From G965229615 sp965229615 (GTDB lineage Bacteria > Pseudomonadota > Alphaproteobacteria > Rickettsiales > Midichloriaceae): 64,000 nt of DNA. The notes below the pieces were generated by a model. It was not told the DNA's origin. It searched no databases and saw only the letters and a program-made list of their open reading frames with translations. The position numbers were made by a program, and so were the translations under genes. The first letter of the stretch is position 1, and every line of letters starts with the position of its first letter. Location of the stretch: positions 682,001-746,000 of the forward strand of contig OZ245890.1 in NCBI GenBank assembly GCA_965229615.1, written 5' to 3'. This document shows, piece after piece, positions 16,515 through 25,391 of the stretch.

Positions 16515-16697
16515 AAACTACCTCGTTATAGTTGTTATGAGATCGATAGTACAACTAGTATGAGTCTATACAACTTACACCAATTCATACTACCATAGAA
16601 ATGATATAATAGCTTTTCACGATCATTGTCAACATGTATTTCTACGAATATATATGTTATGATATTGCTAAGAATTTGGAGAAATATAAATGCATAA

Positions 16698-17357
16698 ATG
16701 ACTATGTATAAACAAAACAGACAACCATTATCATATCCATACGGTGAAACAAAGGTTCTATTGCATTCGTGTTGTGCTCCATGCTCTGGTGAAGTGATTG
16801 AAGCTATGGTTGCATCTGGTATAGATATAACAATATTCTTCTATAATCCAAATATTCATCCTAAGAAGGAATATGAGATTAGAAAAAGTGAGAACAAAAG
16901 ATATGCCGATAAACTCAATATACCATTTGTCGATTGTGATTATGATATACAGAACTGGTTCAGCAGAGCTAAAGGCATGGAATTTGAGCCTGAACGTGGT
17001 GTCAGATGCACAATGTGTTTTGATATGAGGTTCGCAAGAACAGCACTTTATGCTCATGAAAACAACTTCAAAGTTTTTACTAGTTCTCTTGGAATATCAA
17101 GATGGAAAAATATTGAGCAAATTAATGCATGTGGGGTGAAAGTTACATCATATTATACAGACCTGCATTATTGGACATATAATTGGCGTTTGGATGGTGG
17201 TAGTGCAAGAATGTATGAAATAGCAAAAACTGAAGGTTTTTATAAACAAGAATATTGTGGTTGTATATATTCATTAAGAGATAGTAACACGTGGCGTATA
17301 AAAAATGGAAGATCGGCAATAAAAATATGTAAGGAATACTATATATTAGATGAATAA
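16698..17357 (+). CDS. queH: Epoxyqueuosine reductase QueH
   Basis: Reduces epoxyqueuosine to queuosine in tRNA wobble positions; it is the non-homologous alternative to QueG. Early residues H-S-C-C-A-P-C-S-G (C25, C26, C29) form part of the metal site. They are followed by F-F-Y-N-P-N-I-H-P-K-K-E-Y, the R-C-T-M-C-F-D-M-R motif near 95-103 and C-G-C-I-Y-S near the end, as in DUF208/QueH proteins. Length of 219 residues is normal. It stands alone between island B and comEC. Confidence 0.92.
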   Translation: MTMYKQNRQPLSYPYGETKVLLHSCCAPCSGEVIEAMVASGIDITIFFYNPNIHPKKEYEIRKSENKRYADKLNIPFVDCDYDIQNWFSRAKGMEFEPERGVRCTMCFDMRFARTALYAHENNFKVFTSSLGISRWKNIEQINACGVKVTSYYTDLHYWTYNWRLDGGSARMYEIAKTEGFYKQEYCGCIYSLRDSNTWRIKNGRSAIKICKEYYILDE

Positions 17358-17753
17358 ATATAGTAGTAACAACTTTATCACCTCTCTTGGTGGAAAACTA
17401 TACTATACTTGGCACATTTAGTTTTCAAATCAGCATGAAGTACTTATAGTAATAATACTAATTATGGCATTAGAAAACAAATTTATCTACTATTGCTGTG
17501 CAAATCGCCAATAGAACACATATAATCAAACTGATCATTATATCACTTGTAGCTTTCGTTATGATTTTTACGGAAATTGCTGAAAAAGTAGTAGCAAAAA
17601 CATCTCGTAACATTCCAATATTTTTCAGAAGTCTCATTATCATCATATGTATTTATTATCATTTGTTCTCGGTTACTGTGTGTCACAGTTGATCTAAAAA
17701 ACTACTTTTAATTTTTATGCACTTATTGTTACAATTTTATTGCAGCACCTTTG
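17358..17753. other. Intergenic region without a recognised gene
   Basis: About 395 AT-rich bases between queH and the convergent comEC. A GTG-started 64-residue hydrophobic frame (17498-17692, plus strand) is present but has no ribosome binding site and no family signature. No hairpin terminator or RNA gene is evident. Confidence 0.4.
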
Positions 17754-20234
17754 TTAATGATATGAAGTTTTTATAGAAATCGTTTTTTGAGTTGTATCAT
17801 TGATGACATGTGTACCATTTTTTCGTAGATCGGATAGAGTAATATTATATATGGAAAAAGAACATTTCATATTATTATGCATGTTAATAAAAATATCAGG
17901 TTTGTACTGTTGGCATAGCATATTGAGATTATCAATATTACTTCCTATGACGATGCTGTTTTCCCCTTTGGAGGTTCTTAGCATACATATATCATTCTTG
18001 CAACCTTGTATACCACATTTGGATTTTCTAGCCCAATGGTTGATTCCATGAGGTAGAAACCTTGTTTTTCCAATTTTTTGCTCCCACACATTTTGTGTGA
18101 ATCTCTCTTGCTGTCTCGACGAAAAAATATATTTTTTTTGCAATATATTATGCTGTTGATCATTAGAATTACCAGTAATTGTATCGTATCTAACAGCAAA
18201 GATTTTAGCATCTCCAGAAACTACTAGTATTATATCGTTATAGTCTTTCCTTGCTGAAAAACCTATTGTTATCATTACAATGCTTATTATACGCAGTATA
18301 TTGGAACTAGTAACACACAACATGAACATTCCAACTGAGATTATAATAATACCAATATTTTGTATTTCTGATACGTGTATATCTGCATATTTATACATAC
18401 TAATCTTATGCGCAATGTACAGCATAAAAGTGATACCATGTCCTAACAACATCAACGTTAACTTTTCTAAACCAATTGGCATGAGTAACATACTGAGCAA
18501 GCCCAATGGCATTATGAAAAAATCAGTTAATGGTACACATATTAAATTTGCAATCACTCCATATGGAGCAAACTGATTGAAGTGATATATTATGAATGGT
18601 GTTGTAGCTGCACTTGCTGCAACTGATGCTATCATTAATTTAGCAAGATATTCTATACATATTAAAGCATTGAGTTGTACTAATATGAACAATCTATATG
18701 ATTTGTATAACACTGACTTGCCAGCCACATCATTACTATTTTTGCGCAACCTTCGTCTGAGCCACTTAAAAATATATCCATCATATAGTTCAAATGCTTT
18801 AACCAAAGCAAAACATGCAGCAAATGACATCTGTAGTCCTGGTGATAACAAGGCCTCTGGAGTAATTAACAAAATCACTATAGCGGCAAGACATAAGCAC
18901 CTGGTTGGGTGTATTGTTTTATCATATAGTACACATAGCATCACCACTGTTGATGATACCAGAGCTCTTTGTGCTGAGATAGGAGCACCAGCAAGCACAA
19001 CATAAAATCCTGATACTGCTATCGAACATAATGCTGCAAGTTTTGTGATAGGGTAATATAGTGCTATTTGTACTCTTGTACATAGAGGCACTATGTGTAG
19101 TAATAACAACTTCATCAAGAAGAATACCATTGCTACTACAACTACAACATGCATGCCTGAAATTGCTATAATGTGTGCTAGTCCTGCTACGCGCAATGCA
19201 TAGTAGTCTTTCTCATCAATCTGCGTGCTTTCACCAACAAGGATTGCACTTGCAATACCAGCAGATGGTTCTGGAATAACAGTTTTAATCGATTTAGTAA
19301 CATCTTTTCTTAGTTTATTTATATATTGCCCAAATATATCTATATATTCTGCCAACTTTTTAGTAATATCATTACCATTATAGGAAGGTTCATCATTGCT
19401 ACAATTTTGAGTTATATCAAAACATTTAGCACTATCTCGATAACCCAACTTCTGCACGACCTCTTGTTCTGATATAAAAACAGGCCTTTGTATTGCATAA
19501 CCTATACCCCCTATTCCTTTAAAAAAGGCATATTGTGCAAAATCAAAGCTATCAGGGAATACTCTGCGTGGTGGAGGCATTACAACTGCTTTGATCTTTA
19601 CCCACCTACCTATAATATTATCTTCCATGCCAACCTGCTTGCGCCAATTAATTCTAACTATACCAACATCCAAAGATTTTAGTGTTTGTGACGAATCTTC
19701 ATACACATTTGTAAGATATAACCTTACACCATTACTTCTAATATCAAATTGCCTTACCTTGCCTACAATATAGACCGGCCCGATGTTTTCTGTCAGCTTA
19801 TTTACTGTTGATAGATTATTTATCCTGAAAGACATTGCGGTATAACCTAATCCAATAGCAAAAAAGAAAAATGCTATCACAATAAATAATAAATATATAA
19901 ACTCTGCTTTCTTTTGCTGGTCAATGCTTTCAACATACCCATCATCAATAATTCGCTTGTGGTCACTACATTTACGATTGAAATATTTTGACAGCACCAA
20001 TAAGTTGTGTTGTACTGCATTATCATTATATATATGCAAGCAATACAGGTATAAAAAATACAAACATATATTAACAGTATATATCATCAACATATTGTAT
20101 GTTGAGCTCATGTTAAGTCTCACTAATATGCCTATTGACACTAATATAGGTAAAAATAAGGACCTATTCCGTAATATATCTTCTAATACTAGCAGTAGTA
20201 CACTCAATAGTTCCTGCAATCTCTTAGTGTACAT
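17754..20234 (-). CDS. comEC: ComEC/Rec2-type DNA uptake channel protein
   Basis: Inner-membrane protein that passes single-stranded DNA into the cytoplasm in natural transformation. The 826-residue protein has N-terminal helices, an OB-fold-like periplasmic region (I-V-R-I-N-W-R and P-P-P-R-R-V-F-P-D-S-F-D-F-A-Q-Y), then the competence core: H-I-I-A-I-S-G-M-H and S-A-Q-R-A-L-V-S-S-T, followed by P-G-L-Q-M-S-F-A-A. The C-terminal metallo-beta-lactamase-like part looks short and lacks a clear HxHxDH motif. ComEC homologues are widespread in Rickettsiales; uptake has seldom been shown. Paired palindromes lie just upstream. Confidence 0.9.
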   Translation of the reverse strand: MYTKRLQELLSVLLLVLEDILRNRSLFLPILVSIGILVRLNMSSTYNMLMIYTVNICLYFLYLYCLHIYNDNAVQHNLLVLSKYFNRKCSDHKRIIDDGYVESIDQQKKAEFIYLLFIVIAFFFFAIGLGYTAMSFRINNLSTVNKLTENIGPVYIVGKVRQFDIRSNGVRLYLTNVYEDSSQTLKSLDVGIVRINWRKQVGMEDNIIGRWVKIKAVVMPPPRRVFPDSFDFAQYAFFKGIGGIGYAIQRPVFISEQEVVQKLGYRDSAKCFDITQNCSNDEPSYNGNDITKKLAEYIDIFGQYINKLRKDVTKSIKTVIPEPSAGIASAILVGESTQIDEKDYYALRVAGLAHIIAISGMHVVVVVAMVFFLMKLLLLHIVPLCTRVQIALYYPITKLAALCSIAVSGFYVVLAGAPISAQRALVSSTVVMLCVLYDKTIHPTRCLCLAAIVILLITPEALLSPGLQMSFAACFALVKAFELYDGYIFKWLRRRLRKNSNDVAGKSVLYKSYRLFILVQLNALICIEYLAKLMIASVAASAATTPFIIYHFNQFAPYGVIANLICVPLTDFFIMPLGLLSMLLMPIGLEKLTLMLLGHGITFMLYIAHKISMYKYADIHVSEIQNIGIIIISVGMFMLCVTSSNILRIISIVMITIGFSARKDYNDIILVVSGDAKIFAVRYDTITGNSNDQQHNILQKKYIFSSRQQERFTQNVWEQKIGKTRFLPHGINHWARKSKCGIQGCKNDICMLRTSKGENSIVIGSNIDNLNMLCQQYKPDIFINMHNNMKCSFSIYNITLSDLRKNGTHVINDTTQKTISIKTSYH

Positions 20235-20267
20235 TGATGATGATAGGTTGTATAGTACATAATTTGC

Positions 20268-20294
20268 CCGTTATAACGGCATGTCTGAGACATG
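20268..20294. promoter_or_regulatory. Two adjacent palindromes upstream of comEC
   Basis: CCGTTATAACGG (20268-20279) is a perfect 12-base palindrome. It abuts CATGTCT-G-AGACATG (20280-20294), with perfect 7-base arms around one G. They lie 34 bases upstream of the comEC start. A dimeric regulator site is one reading; no matching regulator is identified. Confidence 0.35.
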
Positions 20295-20675
20295 TTGTAA
20301 TATTTCTGCAACACCTATAGTAGATTTTGTTGTATATACCCATGATCACGTGTAAATACTTCTTGATAAACATATTGTTTTAGTGTATAAATGATTTTAA
20401 CAGTACGTGAGATGTTTTATAAATCCATTATACCTCCCCCTCCTATTTGTTCTTGGTTTATCTCTCGCGTACTGTCACTATCACTCCATCTCTATCATCA
20501 CATAATCATACAAAGAAGTCTACTTACTATCTGTACTACCAGTGGTTTAAGAACTAAAAAAAATAGCTATATGATACTCTTGTTAGTATTATTGTAACAA
20601 ATAATGTGTATACTAGACATTACCTATCTGTATAGGTAAATATATTCAAAACAAAATAATAACCACTCTAATAAA
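20295..20675. other. Intergenic region between comEC and a membrane protein gene
   Basis: About 380 bases with no convincing gene. A 68-residue frame (20391-20597, plus) has no coding signature. Near the right end is a perfect hairpin, TTACCTAT-CTGT-ATAGGTAA at 20620-20639, 36 bases before the next start codon. Confidence 0.4.
20620..20639. promoter_or_regulatory. Perfect inverted repeat in a gene leader
   Basis: 8-base arms TTACCTAT and ATAGGTAA enclose a CTGT loop, ending 36 bases before the start at 20676. It may be an operator or a leader stem; role unproven. Confidence 0.3.
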
Positions 20676-21191
20676 ATGAATAAAACATTATCAAAAGTAT
20701 TAAAAAGTGTTGGTTTTACAATTGTAGTTAATGCTGCTGATATTTGTTGTTTGCTAAAAGCTCACAAGGCCGATGGTCAAACAGTTGATGTTAAGGAGCT
20801 TATGGAGCTGAGTATATATGGTAGTATATTCAATACTACACCTGCAATTGCTACAGCACTAGCAGATAATTATATTTTCCAAAACATAACAAATAACAAA
20901 TTGATTCAATATGGAGCGACAATTATTAGTGCACCTATTATACAGGTTAGTATGCTATGCATACTTAATGTCGCCACTAACGCAGGCAATTTGCAAGAAT
21001 TTTTTCAAAAAGTAGCATTACCTTCTCTCGGGATGATACCCACAATTCTCCAAGCAATGGGACTTAAATATATTTGGGCTGATGAAGATACAATAGCAAA
21101 TAACATTAATACTAATGAATTTGATACATCCTATGGACAGGATGAATTAACTAGGACTGACAGTACTACAGATACTATCCATCAAGGTTAA
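20676..21191 (+). CDS. Hypothetical membrane protein
   Basis: A 171-residue protein of no family I recognise. About three hydrophobic segments are visible (near residues 12-30, 52-68 and 85-105), the last with many glycines and alanines around it, then a polar, acidic C-terminal tail rich in D, N and T. There is no cleavable signal peptide motif. A clean ATG and a hairpin leader support a real gene. The convergent neighbour is the phosphohexomutase gene 50 bases downstream. Confidence 0.6.
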   Translation: MNKTLSKVLKSVGFTIVVNAADICCLLKAHKADGQTVDVKELMELSIYGSIFNTTPAIATALADNYIFQNITNNKLIQYGATIISAPIIQVSMLCILNVATNAGNLQEFFQKVALPSLGMIPTILQAMGLKYIWADEDTIANNINTNEFDTSYGQDELTRTDSTTDTIHQG

Positions 21192-21242
21192 TAGCACTAG
21201 TAGTGATACGTTATCACTACTGTAAATTTGAGTGCAACAATT

Positions 21243-22688
21243 TTATATATCGTAAACCAATTCAAATTCAGCAAGCATTTTACATAGCATTTCTTTCACT
21301 TTAGTATACTTTGTGTTATTGTATCCCTCAATACAAACAACAAGAGTCCCTTCAGTGTTTGAACTCCTCACAAGCCACCAGCCATCATCATCTTCATATT
21401 TGATACCATCTATATCATTAAATGCTACATGCTGTGCCATCAGGTTCATTTTTATTTTTGCAATGACTTTCTGTTGTAATGTTCGGTCACAAGGTATCCT
21501 CACATCATATTCACCTACTGCTTGTGGTATTAATGCAAGTGCATCATAAAATATTTCTTTATTACATAATAAAATATGTAACAAATAACATGCAGCAAGT
21601 ATAGCATCGTCATATGCTATATATTTCATATCTGATCTAGGTAGTGGAAAGAAAAAGTGTCCACTAACCTCACCACCAATAACAGCCTTTTTTTCAAGCA
21701 TCATTGTTTTCATAAAAGAATGTCCTGTTTTTGAGATACAAACTGAAAAACCAACCCGTCTCAACAAACTAATGATCAATGGGCTCGTTTTAATATCAAC
21801 AATTACATTATTTAGACTATTATATTGAGGATTATTATGTTTGATACAGTATGCAAGAATGAACAACAACTCATCACCACGTAATGCATTACCATATTTT
21901 GTTATAACAACCAACCTATCACCATCACCATCAAAACCAAATGCTATATCATAAGCCGATGTTGTAACCATATCCTCCAAGCGCTTTATATTGTATCGTA
22001 ATGTTGGATCTGGCTGATCGTCTATCACTATAGCAGTATTAATAATTGTATGTTGTGTTGATGTGATGGATTTTACTATCTGATTGATAACACATGTCGT
22101 TGCACCGTTGTTACAATCCCAAAGAATGTTAACATTTGTGTCTATATGATTGTTTTTCAACCCACTTTGTTGCAGTATATATTGTGCATAACACTCAATA
22201 TATAAATTATTATTTAAATACCACAAGTCATTATTATGTATGGCAACCTGGTGCTGCATTTGCCTATTATATATAGATGAATCTTGGACAAGACTTGTGA
22301 TATATGCATCAACTATATTTTTTAATACGATACCTGACAGTATGGCACCATTTAATATAATCTTAAAACCATTGTATTCTTTAGGATTATGTGATGCTGT
22401 CACTATAACACCAAGTGTATTATCACTGCACCTGACACAACCATGGTAGTACATAACTGGCGTTGGTACTACACCAATGTCTATTATTTGTAGACTACAC
22501 TCTCCATTGATCACTCTAAAACCATTTTGTAACGCTCTTGCTAACAGCTCAGATGTCTCTCTGTTGTCTCTGGCAATTATAACGTTATATGTTTTAACAC
22601 AAGCCTTTTCACTAAGCCTATGCAGATGAAATGCTAGTGTTCGTCCTAGAGCAAAGGCAAGTGGGATGGTTATTTCACGTGCAGTCAT
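21243..22688 (-). CDS. Phosphomannomutase/phosphoglucomutase
   Basis: Interconverts hexose-1- and hexose-6-phosphates in the cytoplasm for sugar-nucleotide or envelope sugar synthesis. The four alpha-D-phosphohexomutase motifs are all present: phosphoserine loop T-A-S-H-N-P, metal loop F-D-G-D-G-D-R, sugar-binding G-E-V-S-G-H, and phosphate-binding R-S-S-N-T-E-G near the C-terminus. The length of 481 residues agrees with ManB/AlgC-type enzymes. Which sugar it uses cannot be told from sequence alone, so I give no symbol. Confidence 0.92.
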   Translation of the reverse strand: MTAREITIPLAFALGRTLAFHLHRLSEKACVKTYNVIIARDNRETSELLARALQNGFRVINGECSLQIIDIGVVPTPVMYYHGCVRCSDNTLGVIVTASHNPKEYNGFKIILNGAILSGIVLKNIVDAYITSLVQDSSIYNRQMQHQVAIHNNDLWYLNNNLYIECYAQYILQQSGLKNNHIDTNVNILWDCNNGATTCVINQIVKSITSTQHTIINTAIVIDDQPDPTLRYNIKRLEDMVTTSAYDIAFGFDGDGDRLVVITKYGNALRGDELLFILAYCIKHNNPQYNSLNNVIVDIKTSPLIISLLRRVGFSVCISKTGHSFMKTMMLEKKAVIGGEVSGHFFFPLPRSDMKYIAYDDAILAACYLLHILLCNKEIFYDALALIPQAVGEYDVRIPCDRTLQQKVIAKIKMNLMAQHVAFNDIDGIKYEDDDGWWLVRSSNTEGTLVVCIEGYNNTKYTKVKEMLCKMLAEFELVYDI

Positions 22689-22765
22689 ACCACGAATGTC
22701 ATATGCACCAATAACCTGCTTCAGTGTTTGTAAGATTTTAAGTATATCTATCAGAAAAAGTTATA

Positions 22766-23680
22766 TTAACGTACGATCCTCATCAGTGATTCAAGAGAAT
22801 ACCTTACTAAAAATTCCTTTGTAGTAGTAGCGTGTTTTTCAAACCCATGCCATTGCATCACATCAAGTGGCACATACATCCGCAGAGCGTCATTTAACAC
22901 TATGAGGTCACGCGACAATATTGCATTGTCATAACCTTGTTGCAGCAGTTCTTTAATACTAGGTGATGTTATTTGGTGTATATTTTCGTAAATGTTATCC
23001 AAAGTCTGAAATTGTCTCAACAGTTCAGATGCTGTTTTAGCTCCAAGACCTCTAATGCCAGGAATATTATCTGCTCTATCACCAACAATAGATAGGTAAT
23101 CTGCAATTTGATATGGCGCAACACCAAATTTATCATATACATCATGTTCCGTGCACAGCTTCTTCCTTGTTATATCGTAAAAATCCACATCATCTGATAC
23201 AAGTTGCATCAAATCTTTATCATTAGATACAACAGTCACTTTATACTTCTCATCAACGGCATGTTTTACATATGTTGCAATGACATCATCAGCCTCGCTT
23301 GAAGTGTCTGTTAGACATGTAATACCCAAAGCATTGAGCATTGACTGTGCCAATTGTAACTGTACTAATAGCTCATGAGGTATGGGTTTTCTATTACCCT
23401 TATATTTGTCATACAATTTGTATCTGAAGTTATCTTGTTTTTTACAAGCATCCAACGCTACAGCAACAAATAGCTTGCCATTACCATAAAATTTATCTTT
23501 GCCTGCAAGTGATATGAGCATCGATCTAAATGCTCTGATAAATCCATATATCGCTCCCACTGGGGTTTTATCATGTGCAAGAAATTGTGGAATACCGTAA
23601 TATGCTCTAAACAACATTCCACAGCCATCCATGATGATTAGCTGCTGATTATCCTGATTGCTGTGTTTTACTGAAGACAT
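22766..23680 (-). CDS. Stand-alone 5'-3' exonuclease (PolA N-terminal domain type)
   Basis: A 304-residue protein equal to the N-terminal nuclease domain of DNA polymerase I: I-I-M-D-G-x-G-M-L-F-R-A-Y, then F-R-Y-K-L-Y-D-K-Y-K-G-N-R, E-A-D-D-V-I-A-T-Y and V-S-N-D-K-D-L-M-Q-L-V, with D-Y-L-S-I-V-G-D-R-A-D-N-I-P-G-I-R-G (helix-hairpin-helix). These supply the acidic metal ligands of flap nucleases. The frame stops after this domain, and no polymerase frame continues downstream. It should remove RNA primers and flaps. A full polA or a separate polymerase part may lie outside this window. Confidence 0.88.
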   Translation of the reverse strand: MSSVKHSNQDNQQLIIMDGCGMLFRAYYGIPQFLAHDKTPVGAIYGFIRAFRSMLISLAGKDKFYGNGKLFVAVALDACKKQDNFRYKLYDKYKGNRKPIPHELLVQLQLAQSMLNALGITCLTDTSSEADDVIATYVKHAVDEKYKVTVVSNDKDLMQLVSDDVDFYDITRKKLCTEHDVYDKFGVAPYQIADYLSIVGDRADNIPGIRGLGAKTASELLRQFQTLDNIYENIHQITSPSIKELLQQGYDNAILSRDLIVLNDALRMYVPLDVMQWHGFEKHATTTKEFLVRYSLESLMRIVR

Positions 23681-23820
23681 TCCACCAACATATGGTTTTC
23701 CCGTGTTGATCTGTTTGATATAATTTCAAGAGTGACTGAATGGTTGTGAGTTTTCACTTTTATACTTTCTTTATATATGAACAGAGTGTAACATACATGC
23801 ATAGTTTTATATCACATAAT

Positions 23821-23934
23821 ATGGATTCACGCAAATTATCTATTATGTCTAACAATTTTGTAAGAGATGCCTACTTGATTTTTATCTTCCTACAAATAGG
23901 ACTAGTGCTTAGTGTATTGAGAGGGAAAAAATAG
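23821..23934 (+). CDS. Possible heme exporter protein CcmD
   Basis: A tiny single-helix protein (37 residues from the ATG at 23821; upstream ATGs are possible). It ends A-Y-L-I-F-I-F-L-Q-I-G-L-V-L-S-V-L-R-G-K-K, the CcmD layout of a Y-containing helix followed by a basic end. It stops 12 bases before ccmE on the same strand. CcmD helps release CcmE from the CcmABC heme exporter. The call rests on shape and position; such small proteins are easily misjudged. Confidence 0.38.
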   Translation: MDSRKLSIMSNNFVRDAYLIFIFLQIGLVLSVLRGKK

Positions 23935-23946
23935 TTTTAAATATAA

Positions 23947-24441
23947 ATGAAGGCTAGAAAAAGAGGAAAAAAGTTGGTTGCTATTATAGTGATTATAGCA
24001 ACTGTAGTTTGTATACTCATCAAAATATTCAACGATAATATATCTCTTTTTTTACGCCCAGCTGATGTATACAGCAGATATGAGAAAATAAAACAGCAAA
24101 AAATTCGTATTGGTGGAATGGTATTAGCTAACAGCTTACATTTTGATCACTCAAAATTCACATTTGTCATAACAGATGACACTATGGCATTGCAAAATAT
24201 CAATGCAGTTGATATGAAATATCATAGTACAACCAACCAAATTATAGTGCAGTTTCATGGAGTGTTGCCATCACTTTTCAAAGAAGGGCAAATGACTGTT
24301 GCAACAGGCAATATAATACAGTGTAGTGATGAATATATGAAGCAATACGAAGATTTATTACACAACAATGAAACAATCTGTTTTGCAGCCACAGAAGTGC
24401 TAGCAAAACATGACGAAAATTATATACCGAAACCAAAATAG
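23947..24441 (+). CDS. ccmE: Cytochrome c-type biogenesis heme chaperone CcmE
   Basis: Periplasmic membrane-anchored protein that carries heme covalently from the CcmC exporter to the CcmFH ligase. It has a basic N-terminus with one membrane helix (about residues 8-26), the family beginning of the OB fold I-R-I-G-G-M-V and F-V-I-T-D-D. The heme-binding histidine lies in A-K-H-D-E-N-Y near residue 155, with the downstream tyrosine of the H-x3-Y motif. Length of 164 residues is normal. It serves the cytochromes c of this window (3356, 13447). ispH starts 11 bases later. Confidence 0.92.
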   Translation: MKARKRGKKLVAIIVIIATVVCILIKIFNDNISLFLRPADVYSRYEKIKQQKIRIGGMVLANSLHFDHSKFTFVITDDTMALQNINAVDMKYHSTTNQIIVQFHGVLPSLFKEGQMTVATGNIIQCSDEYMKQYEDLLHNNETICFAATEVLAKHDENYIPKPK

Positions 24442-24452
24442 CGAGTGTTATT

Positions 24453-25391
24453 ATGACAATAGAAAAGATTTTCCTAATACAGCCAAGAGGGTTTTGTGCT
24501 GGTGTTGAAAGAGCAATAGAAATAGTTGAGAGGGCAATAGAAAAATATGGTTCTCCAATGTATGTCAAGCACGAAATTGTGCATAATAAGACTGTAGTGA
24601 ATGCATTAAGAAAAAAGGGAGCAATCTTCGTAGAAGAGTTAAATGAAGTGCCACAGGGTGCAATTGTCATATTCTCAGCTCATGGTGTGTCTGAAGCAGT
24701 GGAAAATGAAGCAACTACAATGCATTTGAAATCGATTGATGCAACTTGTCCACTTGTGAAAAAAGTACATAATCAAGCAAAACATTATGAAAGCAATGAT
24801 AGAGAAGTAATTCTAATAGGACATGCTAAACATCCAGAGGTTGAAGGCACGCTCGGTAGGACAAAAAAACAAATACATTTAGTGCAAAATATTGAAGATG
24901 TAGGATTACTTGCAATACCTAATGATACACCTATCGCTTACATCACACAGACAACTCTTAGTGTTGATGATACAGCAGAAATAATATCTGCATTACATGA
25001 TAAATTTATTGATGTGATTGGCCCTGCAAAATCTGATATATGTTATGCAACACAAAATAGACAAACAGCTGTAAAGGAAGCCTGTAAAGAAGTTGATATA
25101 ATATTAGTTGTTGGATCAGTCAATAGTTCGAATTCTAATAGATTGAAAGATATAGCCATTTGTGAAGGGGTTACTGCGTACTTGATAGATACCTATAATG
25201 ATATCAATCATGCGTGGTTTAGTAAGGAAATTAAAGCAGTAGGCATTACTGCTGGTGCATCAGCACCTGAGCATTTGGTTGAAGGTGTTGTGGTATACCT
25301 TCAATCCATCTTCGCAGAAGCTGCTGTTATCAATAGTAGTTTTGGCATAGTAGAGAATGTACAGTTCAGAATGCCAAAAGAAGTGTGTTAG
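24453..25391 (+). CDS. ispH: 4-hydroxy-3-methylbut-2-enyl diphosphate reductase
   Basis: Last enzyme of the non-mevalonate isoprenoid pathway, giving IPP and DMAPP. The three iron-sulfur cysteines sit in G-F-C-A-G-V (C15), D-A-T-C-P-L-V-K-K-V-H and I-C-Y-A-T-Q-N-R-Q. H-G-V-S and H-P-E-V-E-G-T provide the substrate-binding histidines. Length of 312 residues is normal. It follows ccmE closely and its stop overlaps the convergent gene at 25388 by four bases. Confidence 0.98.
   Translation: MTIEKIFLIQPRGFCAGVERAIEIVERAIEKYGSPMYVKHEIVHNKTVVNALRKKGAIFVEELNEVPQGAIVIFSAHGVSEAVENEATTMHLKSIDATCPLVKKVHNQAKHYESNDREVILIGHAKHPEVEGTLGRTKKQIHLVQNIEDVGLLAIPNDTPIAYITQTTLSVDDTAEIISALHDKFIDVIGPAKSDICYATQNRQTAVKEACKEVDIILVVGSVNSSNSNRLKDIAICEGVTAYLIDTYNDINHAWFSKEIKAVGITAGASAPEHLVEGVVVYLQSIFAEAAVINSSFGIVENVQFRMPKEVC

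Noticed and set aside
17498..17692. 64-residue hydrophobic frame with GTG start
   Set aside because: No ribosome binding site, no known motif, AT-rich spacer; too weak to call.
20391..20597. 68-residue frame upstream of the hypothetical membrane protein
   Set aside because: No coding signature and no start signal.
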